Source: JAHHLP01 sp041609895 | Lineage (GTDB): Bacteria; Bacteroidota; Rhodothermia; Rhodothermales; JABDKH01 | Direction: 5' to 3' | NCBI GenBank assembly: GCA_041609895.1 | Contig: JBFIPX010000009.1 | Coordinates: forward strand, 1-38,453 | Length of the DNA: 38,453 bases | In this document: piece after piece, positions 11,000-19,131 of the stretch | Numbering within the stretch: the stretch's first letter is position 1 | How the letters are laid out: every line of letters starts with the position of its first letter | Program-made: the position numbers and the translations under genes | The notes under the pieces: model-generated | Told to the model about the DNA's origin: nothing | The model's input: the letters and a program-made list of their open reading frames with translations, nothing else | The model's database searches: none

Positions 11000-11007
11000 C
11001 TTCGAGG

Positions 11008-11841
11008 CTAAACATCTGTGACAATTGCGCGAATCAGCATTTCTAGTTCCGATCTGATCTCAGCTCCTACGGTGAGTACCTCTTCGTGATTCAGCGGACC
11101 GGTGGACAGACCGGCAGCGGGGTTCGTTATCGTAGAAATACCGAGGACGTTCATGCCAAGATTTCTTGCCTGAAGTACTTCCGGTACCGTGCTCATCCCA
11201 ACGGCGTCGGCTCCAATCCTCCCAAAGAATCGTATTTCGGCCTTGGTCTCATATGCGGGACCTGGAGTCCACAGGTATACGCCCTTTCGCGTGCCAATAC
11301 CCAACCGCAACGCGCACTCTTCCGCACGATCGATCCACGCGGGGTCATAAGGTGATGACATATCGGTAAATCTTGGGCCGCCATCGACACTGGGACCCGC
11401 CAAGGGGCTTTGAAATGACATGTTCAGATGATCGACAATAAACATGATGGTACCGGGACCAAAAAGGGGATTAATTCCCCCCGCCGCATTTGTCACCACG
11501 AGGTGATCCGCTCCCAATGCGTGAACAAGTCGCACGGGAAATGTCGTATCCCGGACAGCATGCCCCTCGTAAAAATGAAGTCGGCCCTGAATCACCGCCA
11601 CCGTCTTTCCTTCAAGGAGGCCGATTATGAGTCGGCCATGATGACCCTCAACTGTTGACGACGGATATCCAGGAATATCCTCTGAATTGAAAACCGTCGC
11701 ATCGGTAACCGCTTCAGCAAGACGACCCAGGCCCGAACCAAGAATAAGGGACACTTCGGGGCGTCTCTCGTCACGGTCCCTTATGAAAGACACCGCTTGC
11801 TTCACGTCGGCACTCCGAGGTCGATTCTTGCTTCCCGACAT
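11008..11841 (-). CDS. Purine nucleoside phosphorylase (trimeric PNP family)
   Basis: Phosphorolysis of purine nucleosides to the base and ribose-1-phosphate in cytoplasmic purine salvage. Family motifs seen in order: G-S-G-L-G at 35-39 (phosphate loop), G-H-H-G-R at 66-70, Q-G-R-L-H-F-Y-E-G at 85-93, T-N-A-A-G-G at 117-122, Y-E-T-K-A-E-I near 203-209, A-V-G-M-S-T-V-P-E near 223, and T-N-P-A-A-G with the base-binding Asn near 247. The length of 277 residues is normal for the inosine/guanosine-specific trimer type. Start ATG 11841; no clear ribosome site. It follows the AI-2E-family gene by 26 bases on the same strand. 5'-methylthioadenosine phosphorylases are the closest alternative. Confidence 0.93.
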   Translation of the reverse strand: MSGSKNRPRSADVKQAVSFIRDRDERRPEVSLILGSGLGRLAEAVTDATVFNSEDIPGYPSSTVEGHHGRLIIGLLEGKTVAVIQGRLHFYEGHAVRDTTFPVRLVHALGADHLVVTNAAGGINPLFGPGTIMFIVDHLNMSFQSPLAGPSVDGGPRFTDMSSPYDPAWIDRAEECALRLGIGTRKGVYLWTPGPAYETKAEIRFFGRIGADAVGMSTVPEVLQARNLGMNVLGISTITNPAAGLSTGPLNHEEVLTVGAEIRSELEMLIRAIVTDV

Positions 11842-11867
11842 TTATGCCTATTGATACGCGTGACGGT

Positions 11868-13019
11868 TCACGCTGCTTTCAGCGCGCGGTAGTTTCTCGC
11901 ACTCCAAAGTATTTGCTCGACCATCACTCGAATCGTCGTTGTGACCGGAATCGCTACGAGCATACCGACGATCCCACCCAGTTGTGCTCCGATCAAGACG
12001 ACGAAGAGGATTACCAGCGGATGAGCCTTCGCAACGCGGGAGAAGATCAACGGTTGGAAAAACACGTTGTCCGCTATTTGCGTAATGGCCATTGCTACAA
12101 AGACACCTGGAATCAACGAAAAATCGCCGGATTGGACGATGCCTACAACGGCTCCCGCAATGAATCCCATGAGTGGGCCGAAATACGGGATCGTGTTTGC
12201 GAGCCCCGCGAACACTCCAACTGCCAGTGCATAGTCGAGGCCTACGACATATAGCATTACCGACGCGACCGTTGCGATCGAAACACACTGGGCCAATAAC
12301 CCCTGTAGGTAGCGGCCGATATTTGTTTCGACCTTCTCGAATACACTCAGCGTGACCTCAAAGTACCGATTCGGTACGGTTTGCATGACGCCCTGCCGAA
12401 TCATCGGTCCGTCCTTGAGAAAGAAGAAAGAGATGAAAGGAACGATGATAAAGGCATAGAACAGGTTAGTGAATATGTCGACCAGTGATCCCATTACGGA
12501 TGACACTCCCTGCTCCTGAAAGAGGGTTTGGAAGACGCGGGTCACACCGTCGATGACGGCTCCCTCGGCTACGGGAACGACCTGCGACAGGCGATCCTCG
12601 ATAGTCGCCGCGATACCTGAGATCTTCTCCACGGACACCAACTGCGATAGCTCGCGGACCTGATTCGCAACGAATGGGACGAGCGAGCCGGCAAGCATGC
12701 TCAAAAACCCGACAAAGAGCAGGAAGGTGATCACGATCGCTGGAATCCTCGTCAAGCCCAGCCCCTGGATACGGTCGACAAGAGGGCGTAGTGAGTACGC
12801 GAGTATGGCGCCAACCAGCAGGTAGATCACGAGTCGGGAGAAATACCAGAGCGCTGCGCCGACGAGCACAATCGACACCGTGGCGATGACGATCCGCACG
12901 ATCCGGTCAACTGTGAATCCAGATCTCTTGTCCGCGGTTTCGCTGGCCGTCACTCTGGACTGATCGGTTCGCTCCAGCAAGGGGCCTCGCTGTTGCGTTG
13001 CTTGATCAGCTTCCTCCAT
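11868..13019 (-). CDS. AI-2E family (PerM/TqsA-type) membrane permease
   Basis: 383-residue inner-membrane protein. A charged cytoplasmic N-terminus of ~40 residues is followed by paired membrane spans near 43-80, a span near 95-120, a long soluble segment (~120-200) with amphipathic helices, and four or five more spans to the C-terminus. The family signature P-Y-F-G-P-L-M-G-F-I is present around residue 280, and the Q-P-L-I-F-S-R segment lies near 320. Members export varied substrates (autoinducer-2, Na+/H+ antiport, cell-envelope roles), so the substrate cannot be read from sequence. The ATG at 13019 has a strong ribosome site (GGAGGTGG) and overlaps the recX end by 14 bases, so coupling is likely. 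Confidence 0.88.
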   Translation of the reverse strand: MEEADQATQQRGPLLERTDQSRVTASETADKRSGFTVDRIVRIVIATVSIVLVGAALWYFSRLVIYLLVGAILAYSLRPLVDRIQGLGLTRIPAIVITFLLFVGFLSMLAGSLVPFVANQVRELSQLVSVEKISGIAATIEDRLSQVVPVAEGAVIDGVTRVFQTLFQEQGVSSVMGSLVDIFTNLFYAFIIVPFISFFFLKDGPMIRQGVMQTVPNRYFEVTLSVFEKVETNIGRYLQGLLAQCVSIATVASVMLYVVGLDYALAVGVFAGLANTIPYFGPLMGFIAGAVVGIVQSGDFSLIPGVFVAMAITQIADNVFFQPLIFSRVAKAHPLVILFVVLIGAQLGGIVGMLVAIPVTTTIRVMVEQILWSARNYRALKAA

Positions 13020-13692
13020 TAGCCACCTCCTCCATCACTTCACGGATAATCCCGAAGTCGAAGCCTCTCCTAACCAGATGGTCGTAAAGGCGTTTCCTCC
13101 TTCGTCTCAACTCAAGGCCGTCGGGCAACTTTTGCCATTTCTTCCTCGCCTCCTGCGTGGCCGCCTCCTTCCAGTCATTTTGGGTCGAGCCCCGACGGAT
13201 CGCGGAATCGATGACTGACGCGGATATGCCCCGCTTCAACAGCTCACTTCTAATCCTGACAGTCCCATGGCGCCGGCCACGGACACGCTGCTCCACAAAT
13301 TCAGTCGCAAAAACATAATCGTCAATCAAGCCCTCCACGGTCAGCGTACGGATGACCGATTCGACTGTATCATCGGGATAGTCCTTCTGGAGTAGTTTTC
13401 TGCGTAACTCGGTCGTGGTTCGCGGTCGATGGGCCAGGAGGTGCACTGCGGCATCACGTGCCCTGTACGCAGCATCAGCCTTCTTCGCGATCTGCTGCAG
13501 CTCCTCGGTCAGGGCTGTTCCGACTCTAATTCCGGCCGAGGCGGCCACGTCGCGATGAACCCCCAGTACAAAATCGTCATCACAATAGATCGAAACGCGA
13601 TTCGGGTTACGGGTCTGGGGGCGGATGGCCGTGACTGTGATGTTACCGAACGTGTCCATCGACGCGGGTTCTCTTTCCGGCATACGAGTCAT
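13006..13692 (-). CDS. recX: Regulatory protein RecX
   Basis: Cytoplasmic modulator that binds RecA filaments and limits recombinase activity. The protein has the repeated three-helix RecX layout: A-A-V-H-L-L-A-H-R-P-R-T-T-T-E-L-R-R-K-L, then G-L-I-D-D-Y-V-F-A, then a second repeat with I-R-S-E-L-L-K-R-G-I and a third ending in R-R-G-F-D-F. An N-terminal beta strand region precedes them. Starts at 13692, 13683 or 13659 are all ATG; each overlaps the 3' end of the DUF4249 gene (stop at 13643-13645) by 17-50 bases. None has a convincing ribosome site. recA is not in the window. The downstream permease overlaps recX by 14 bases. Confidence 0.87.
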   Translation of the reverse strand: MTRMPEREPASMDTFGNITVTAIRPQTRNPNRVSIYCDDDFVLGVHRDVAASAGIRVGTALTEELQQIAKKADAAYRARDAAVHLLAHRPRTTTELRRKLLQKDYPDDTVESVIRTLTVEGLIDDYVFATEFVEQRVRGRRHGTVRIRSELLKRGISASVIDSAIRRGSTQNDWKEAATQEARKKWQKLPDGLELRRRRKRLYDHLVRRGFDFGIIREVMEEVANGGS

Positions 13693-14566
13693 CAATAGAT
13701 ACGACTAACGAGTCGACAGAAATGCCAGCGACGATGCCCAAGGCACCGTCAAGGTTTGAGGATGGCTCACGCCGGTCGGGCGTTCCGCGGGTGATCACGT
13801 AGTCAGCGTAATCCTGATCGCTGCGCACAACCGCGAGTCTAAGTCTGTGCGGGGGAAGCGGCGACTCCGCATCGGCAACAGGAATGGCGTACAAGCCGGT
13901 CCAGGTATGCGAACCACTTTCCAACGACGCCTCGTCCTCCGGGAAGACCTGCTCGGGGAGCAGGATAAAATCGAGTACCAATGAACTGAATTGGGTGAAG
14001 GGCTTCAATTGAGCCTGGATCCAATAGTCGCCCCGACTAGCCGGCGTCTGCCACCACATAGTGGCTTCCACTGCGTACAGATATCCCGTCCTGGCGTCGA
14101 TCCCGAGACTGTCGAGGCGTAGCGAGTCGACAAGCACGGCCTCGATAGGTTCGGCAGGCACATTGAGCATGATGCTGTCCAGTCGAACTTCGGCAGGAAT
14201 ACGACCCGATCCGGTCGTTGACTGTCCGCTCCACGACACGTTCACCGTGAAGGCGTCTCCCGACTCCAGAACATCCGAATAGTCAGTAGCCGGTTGATAG
14301 TGGCCAGCCTTGCCGGTCGGCAGATAGTCAACAAGAGCGGAATTAACTCGCACATCAACCACCGCATCCGAAACGAACGCTTGCTCGACATCATCCCGGC
14401 TCGCTTCGAGACCGACCGTCTTCCGTACGCGAACTTCCGGCAGTGGCTGCCCTGCGTCAAAGAATCCTTCTACGACCAGCCGCTCCGACGCATCGGGTTG
14501 GACGGAGTCGCAGGCAGTGACCAGCAGCGCTGCGCATGCCACAAATATGGACAGTTGTCGCAACAT
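13643..14566 (-). CDS. DUF4249 outer-membrane lipoprotein, partner of the TonB receptor
   Basis: A 307-residue predicted lipoprotein. The signal peptide ends with L-V-T-A-C, so Cys19 is the lipidated residue. The mature part opens with E-R-L-V-V-E-G-F-F-D-A-G, the usual start of DUF4249, followed by V-R-V-R-K-T and beta-rich sequence to the end. DUF4249 proteins are almost always encoded next to a carboxypeptidase-regulatory TonB receptor, as here, and are thought to sit on the cell surface as an accessory or substrate-binding subunit. Its ATG shares one base with the receptor TGA (TGATG), so the two are translationally coupled. The cargo is unknown. recX starts inside its 3' end. Confidence 0.87.
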   Translation of the reverse strand: MLRQLSIFVACAALLVTACDSVQPDASERLVVEGFFDAGQPLPEVRVRKTVGLEASRDDVEQAFVSDAVVDVRVNSALVDYLPTGKAGHYQPATDYSDVLESGDAFTVNVSWSGQSTTGSGRIPAEVRLDSIMLNVPAEPIEAVLVDSLRLDSLGIDARTGYLYAVEATMWWQTPASRGDYWIQAQLKPFTQFSSLVLDFILLPEQVFPEDEASLESGSHTWTGLYAIPVADAESPLPPHRLRLAVVRSDQDYADYVITRGTPDRREPSSNLDGALGIVAGISVDSLVVSIDDSYAGKRTRVDGHVR

Positions 14567-17181
14567 CACAGTTCCATCTCGATCTCAAGCAAAGGAAGCA
14601 GCGGCAAACCGGATCGCTCAATCAAAGTGATTCCCTCCACCGCTGGAGAGTACTGCCGCCCAAGTACGTTGCGCCGATTCGTCACATTGTAAACGTGCAC
14701 TCTGAAATTCAACCGAGCACCGCCTGCACGCACGCGATATCCCGCATATAAGTCGAGTCGAGCATATGCCGGCAGGCGGCCATTGTTGATCGCAGGACGG
14801 TGCAGAAAGAACTCAATGTCATCCAGTGGTCCACCGACGGCATATTGTGCCGTGGGCACGGTTTCTGGATATCCGGATCGCGCAATTGCGGCGGCAGAGA
14901 AACTCCATCGTTTTCCGGACCAGGATACGGATGACCGTAGCGATCTCGGGACGTCGTATCGACTCGGCCGAAAAACAACCTCACCGAGCTCCAGTGATCG
15001 ACTTTCGGATTTCGAACCGGTGTATGTTAGCGAAAAGCCCCACTTCCTGACGGCAAATCGTGCTGCCAACTCGACGCCGTAACTCCTCATACTGGCAGAA
15101 GTGTGCTCACCCAGCAAGGCAGCGACGTCGATCCCGGGCCCGTCAATGCCATCCTTGGTTTGAAAGTGGTCCCGGGGGACAAGGACTCCTTCAGATCGCC
15201 GGAAGTACGTTTCCGCGGTTACGGCTACTGCAGTGCTTGGCTCCAGCTCAACACCGGCGGCAAGTTGACTGCTGGTCGACGGCCGAATTCGACCATCAAC
15301 AGGCACCCACCGCGTTGACACCAGATCGTACAGAAACGAGTATCGGTCCCTCAATCGATGCAGGTACTGAACCTGGGTTCCAATGGCTGCCTTTGCTAGC
15401 AGAGTCGGACGAACGCGATAGGACGCGTTGAGGCGAGGGTCGATTCGAAGTCCCCCGGAACCCGTGAAGGTTGTCAGTCGCAATCCGGGCTCGATTCGCC
15501 ACCTCGAGGAAGGTCGCCATGAGCCCTGAACAAACGTGGCTACTTCGAGCGAGGTGAGGGCACTGACTTCGTCGACATCGCGAACCAGAGAAGCCGACCG
15601 CTCTAACTCTGCATCCAGCGCGCTTCGAAATCGGATCTGTGCGACGCTCAAGCCTACCTTAGCGGAGTAGTCGACGGCCGGCGTGAACTCCAATTCGCTG
15701 CGGACACCAAGGTCCTGCAGCGACACCGCATAGTCGCTCGCGACCACCGATGAGGACGTAGGTTGCACGAAAGTCCTTTCGTCAGCGTCGTATCGGGACT
15801 CATAGGCAGTGGCGGACAACACCGTGGTCGGGCCGAGGACCACGTCATAGGCAACACTGTAGATTTCATTACCCCATCTATGTCCGACCTCAAAGAACAA
15901 GTCGGCCGGCCTGAGCCAGTCGGAGAAGTTCAAGGACAGATCGAACGGCAGTTTCAGATCAAGGTTGTCGCGGCCGCGATAGTACGATGCCGATATGCGT
16001 GACCGGTCGCCGGGACGAAAGGAGAGCTTCGCGCTCCAATCGTAGAAATAGTATCCGGTTCGGAGAGTGTCGCGTTTTCCATCCTCTTCAACGGGATGCT
16101 CCGAACCAATGATCTTGTCGAGGTATGACCGCCTCGCTGCGATCATGAAAGAAGCATTTGGCGTGATGGGCGTCTCGACAAGGAACCGCGCATTCAAGGC
16201 GTTGATCGCCACATTCGCACGTGGTCGATCGCCTCGCCCATCCTTGAGTCGCGCGTCGAGTACAGCCGAAAGCATGCCTCCATGTTCTGCGGGGAACGAC
16301 CCCCTGTAGAATCGTACGTCGGTCAGCGTTTCGGTTTGGAAAGTCGAAATCAGTGAAAACGCGTGAGAAGGATGATAAACCGGGGCACCCTCCAACAGAT
16401 ACAAATTCTGGTCGGGACTACTCCCCCGCACACTAAGTCCCCCGATCGTCTCGCCGGCACGTTCTATTCCCGGAAGCCACTCCAAGGCCTGAAACAAATC
16501 CTGGTCATCGATGGCGGTCGGAATCTGTTCGAGGTCGTGCGCGTCGAGTTCTACAACTCCGGGCAATACGCTGGATGCCTGACTTTCATTGACTTCTCCA
16601 ATCACCACCAGCGTTTCGGTCCCGATGCCCGTGGGTTGCAGGGAGATCAGAAGTGGTTGTCGGGGTACCCCGACCACAGTATCGACGGTCGCGTAACCGA
16701 CAAACGACGAGCGTACGCGGTATTGCGTCCGCGACAACCCAGACACCTCAAAAGAGCCGTCCGCTGCCACGACCGATCCGGCCGCCACATCAGGCAAATA
16801 GACGTGCGCCCCGGTTAGTGGGCGACCGTTGGACGCATCCACTATCTGACCAGTCAGCACATGCCGATTCGGCGGCGCGAGGTGCAGCGGGACTCGAATT
16901 ACGAACTGCCTTGGGCCCACCTGTTCGAATCCAAGACGGGTGTCTTTCAGAATGCACGACAGCGCGTGATCGAGACGATTGCCGTGGTAGTCGCAGGTTA
17001 CACGATGCGCCTCCACAAGGGAGTGCGCATAGACGATGTCGATGCCAGACTGGAGCCCAACCGATTCGAGGAGATCACGTAGTGCGGCGTCTTCTGCCTC
17101 AACGCGAATCGACTGTGCCGCCACTTCGATGCCGACTAGCACTTGCACCGCGACGAGTATTACCAGCGAGGCTGACCGCAT
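14566..17181 (-). CDS. TonB-dependent receptor with STN and carboxypeptidase-regulatory domains
   Basis: 871-residue outer-membrane receptor. In order: signal peptide (1-22, ending V-A-A-Q); an STN domain (~24-98), which in transducing receptors passes the signal to a FecR-type protein; a carboxypeptidase-regulatory-like beta sandwich (~108-185); a plug (~205-320) with G-G-L-S-V-R-G-S-S-P-D-Q-N-L-Y and F-Y-R-G-S-F-P-A-E-H-G-G; and a 22-strand barrel ending in ...L-L-E-I-E-M-E-L. The STN domain plus the adjacent sigma/FecR pair argues for surface signalling with transport. The ATG at 17181 begins the signal peptide; a TTG at 17208 only adds nine residues. Substrate unknown; neighbours do not show whether it is a siderophore, peptide or glycan. 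Confidence 0.9.
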   Translation of the reverse strand: MRSASLVILVAVQVLVGIEVAAQSIRVEAEDAALRDLLESVGLQSGIDIVYAHSLVEAHRVTCDYHGNRLDHALSCILKDTRLGFEQVGPRQFVIRVPLHLAPPNRHVLTGQIVDASNGRPLTGAHVYLPDVAAGSVVAADGSFEVSGLSRTQYRVRSSFVGYATVDTVVGVPRQPLLISLQPTGIGTETLVVIGEVNESQASSVLPGVVELDAHDLEQIPTAIDDQDLFQALEWLPGIERAGETIGGLSVRGSSPDQNLYLLEGAPVYHPSHAFSLISTFQTETLTDVRFYRGSFPAEHGGMLSAVLDARLKDGRGDRPRANVAINALNARFLVETPITPNASFMIAARRSYLDKIIGSEHPVEEDGKRDTLRTGYYFYDWSAKLSFRPGDRSRISASYYRGRDNLDLKLPFDLSLNFSDWLRPADLFFEVGHRWGNEIYSVAYDVVLGPTTVLSATAYESRYDADERTFVQPTSSSVVASDYAVSLQDLGVRSELEFTPAVDYSAKVGLSVAQIRFRSALDAELERSASLVRDVDEVSALTSLEVATFVQGSWRPSSRWRIEPGLRLTTFTGSGGLRIDPRLNASYRVRPTLLAKAAIGTQVQYLHRLRDRYSFLYDLVSTRWVPVDGRIRPSTSSQLAAGVELEPSTAVAVTAETYFRRSEGVLVPRDHFQTKDGIDGPGIDVAALLGEHTSASMRSYGVELAARFAVRKWGFSLTYTGSKSESRSLELGEVVFRPSRYDVPRSLRSSVSWSGKRWSFSAAAIARSGYPETVPTAQYAVGGPLDDIEFFLHRPAINNGRLPAYARLDLYAGYRVRAGGARLNFRVHVYNVTNRRNVLGRQYSPAVEGITLIERSGLPLLPLLEIEMEL

Positions 17182-17274
17182 TGAAGAAACTTCTGGGTGG
17201 ATCGTCAAACGCGCCGTCTAAAAACACGACACTGCTCCGCCTACGTCCCAAAATCAATTTTATTCCGCCACAAA

Positions 17275-17311
17275 CCAAAAGCGGCGCCCCTGAACGAATC
17301 AGGCGCGCCGC
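17275..17311 (-). terminator. Intrinsic terminator between fecR and the TonB receptor gene
   Basis: On the minus strand a GC-rich hairpin (arms of 7 bp GCGGCGC/GCGCCGC and 5 bp CCTGA/TCAGG, separated by one mismatch; loop of about 5 bases) is followed directly by TTTTGGTTTG. It begins 29 bases after the fecR stop and ends about 95 bases before the receptor ATG. This form is typical of a Rho-independent terminator. It would insulate the sigma/FecR transcript from the receptor, which then needs its own promoter in 17182-17274. Confidence 0.8.
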
Positions 17312-17339
17312 CAAGACGGTAAATCTCACGATCGAGTGG

Positions 17340-18485
17340 TCAGGGGGTGGTAGTAGTCAGCAGGAATCCATCATCATTAGACACCACTGAGGCGCCAAGA
17401 CTCGCCGCAACAGTTTCGAGAATTTCTTGCAGCTCCCGATTTCGATCGAACGTACCGGTAACGAGCTGTTGTCGAAGATCCTGCCCAACGGTGATCCTGG
17501 AGTCGTAATGGCTCGAGAGTCTGTCGGCGATTTCGGAAACGGTCGTTCCTCGAAACACAAACAGTTGTGCCCACGAAAGTGCATCAGTCAGGTCGACCGC
17601 TCGCGGCGCGGACGGCGCTTGACCTCTGACCACGGTGCTCGAATACCCCGGTTCCAGTATGACACGGTTCTCGTCCGCCGTTCCGGAAACATAGAGCCGG
17701 CCGCTCGCCAACACTACGTCCGTCACGTTGGGCTTTGCGCGGAGGCCAAAATTCGTACCCAACACCGAGACGCGGGCCGTTGCCGTCCTAACGACGAACG
17801 GTATGCCGTTTCCTACTACATCGAAGTAGGCACCTCCCGAGAGCTCTACACTGCCAGGCCGGGTCATCGACTCTGAAGCCACGTACGACAACGTCGCAGG
17901 GCCAACCATCCGCACGTTGGTGCCGTCTCGCAGCGATATCTCTTCGATCGAACCATCGGCCACCTCAATGGAGACTCGGCTACTATCCCGCTGGACAATA
18001 AACGAGAGGATTCCGACGAATACGGCCGTTGCTACGATCGCCGCGGTCCGCCAGCCTAGTCTTGCGACGCTACGACGATTGGGAGGTCGGGATGCTCGAT
18101 CCTTCTCACTGTCGCGGCGAGCACTACTCTGCCAAACTCGGTCGAAAACGTCTGCGTCCTGCCGAATGCGGGAAACGATATCGGCTACTGTCTGGTGGTT
18201 CTCTACGGCGACGTCAAGTCGAGCCCTGACCGCGGCAAGCTCCGCCGACTCTCTTTCCGAGAGAACCGATCCCCGTTCAGCCTCCAGCGCGTACGCGACC
18301 AAGAGTTCCGTGTCGCCCAGCCGCTGATCCTGTTCCTCCCGGATTGCAGCGCCAAGCACCTTCCAGGCCACGTACTGTCGCCTGAGATCCCCGTCGGACA
18401 ACAGCCGTTCGGCCAGGCGACGCCGTTCGTCGGCGGAAAGTTCTTCTATGTTGAGAAAGTCAGCCCTCACATCGACCAAAGTCAA
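17340..18485 (-). CDS. FecR-family anti-sigma / transmembrane signal transducer
   Basis: 381-residue inner-membrane protein. The cytoplasmic N-terminus (~1-145) is helical. One membrane span lies at 147-165 (T-A-A-I-V-A-T-A-V-F-V-G-I-L-S). The periplasmic FecR domain (~175-275) contains G-G-A-Y-F-D-V and V-L-G-T-N-F. A C-terminal STN-like DUF4974 domain follows (~305-380; W-A-Q-L-F-V-F-R-G-T-T-V-S-E-I-A-D-R-L). The family keeps an ECF sigma factor inactive, or helps activate it, until the STN domain of the receptor signals. No ATG precedes the domain: TTG 18485, TTG 18479 and GTG 18470 are the candidate starts, and GTG 18470 (M-R-A-D-F-L) is a plausible shorter form. It follows the sigma gene by 28 bases. 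Confidence 0.88.
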   Translation of the reverse strand: MTLVDVRADFLNIEELSADERRRLAERLLSDGDLRRQYVAWKVLGAAIREEQDQRLGDTELLVAYALEAERGSVLSERESAELAAVRARLDVAVENHQTVADIVSRIRQDADVFDRVWQSSARRDSEKDRASRPPNRRSVARLGWRTAAIVATAVFVGILSFIVQRDSSRVSIEVADGSIEEISLRDGTNVRMVGPATLSYVASESMTRPGSVELSGGAYFDVVGNGIPFVVRTATARVSVLGTNFGLRAKPNVTDVVLASGRLYVSGTADENRVILEPGYSSTVVRGQAPSAPRAVDLTDALSWAQLFVFRGTTVSEIADRLSSHYDSRITVGQDLRQQLVTGTFDRNRELQEILETVAASLGASVVSNDDGFLLTTTTP

Positions 18486-18513
18486 GATGCATGTTTTGTC
18501 ATACCCTTAGCCG

Positions 18514-19107
18514 TCACAACTTCTCGAGAAGTAACACGCTCAAGAGAAGCACAAGGCTTACCAAGAGGTCCCTCATCCGCTCAAATGCCCGTTTTACCTG
18601 CATTTTTATGGCAGCCTCGGTCGAATCCACCATTTCTGCGATCTCTGCATAGCGAAATCCGTATTCGCGAAGCTCGATGATTCGCCTGGCATGGGGCGAC
18701 AAGCTTTCAAGAGCGCGGGCGACGTCGATTGTAGTCGCTTCCGAGCTCGTGATGACCACGTCCGGAAGTCCGTCGGAAGCCGTCAGTTCCTTCCCCCGAT
18801 ACCTTCCGCGATAGAAGTCGTGCAGCTCGTAGAGCGCGCCCTTCATTGCGAAAGACTTCAATGACGAAGGCTCGCGCACATCCGACAGAGACTGGAGAAC
18901 TCGAAGGAGTGCATTCTGGACGAGATCGTCGACGTCGACTCGCGAACCGATCCTGCTAAGGAAAAACGATCGCATGATGGGCTCGAGATGCGCCATCAGG
19001 GAATTCCTCGCAGTCTCGTCACCCGACAACGACGAGGCAACCAATTCTTCGATATGATTCTCTGAGACTCGCTGCATCGAACGTGTAGACCTCTGTGACG
19101 CCGGCAT
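18514..19107 (-). CDS. ECF-type RNA polymerase sigma factor with a hydrophobic C-terminal tail
   Basis: 197-residue sigma-70 family protein. Region 2 lies near 35-105 (D-V-D-D-L-V-Q-N-A-L-L-R-V-L), region 4 near 130-180 (L-S-P-H-A-R-R-I-I-E-L-R-E-Y-G, Y-A-E-I-A-E-M, and K-M-Q-V-K-R-A-F-E-R-M). The paired FecR gene follows after 28 bases and the receptor/DUF4249 pair lies behind a terminator, the classic FecI-FecR-FecA order. The final residues 181-194 are almost purely hydrophobic (LLVSLVLLLSVLLL, then EKL), which is unusual for a sigma factor. The ATG at 19107 is used; an ATG at 19077 is possible. The gene starts 24 bases after the UbiA stop. Confidence 0.88.
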   Translation of the reverse strand: MPASQRSTRSMQRVSENHIEELVASSLSGDETARNSLMAHLEPIMRSFFLSRIGSRVDVDDLVQNALLRVLQSLSDVREPSSLKSFAMKGALYELHDFYRGRYRGKELTASDGLPDVVITSSEATTIDVARALESLSPHARRIIELREYGFRYAEIAEMVDSTEAAIKMQVKRAFERMRDLLVSLVLLLSVLLLEKL

Positions 19108-19131
19108 GATCCGTCGACAGAATGCGTAGCC

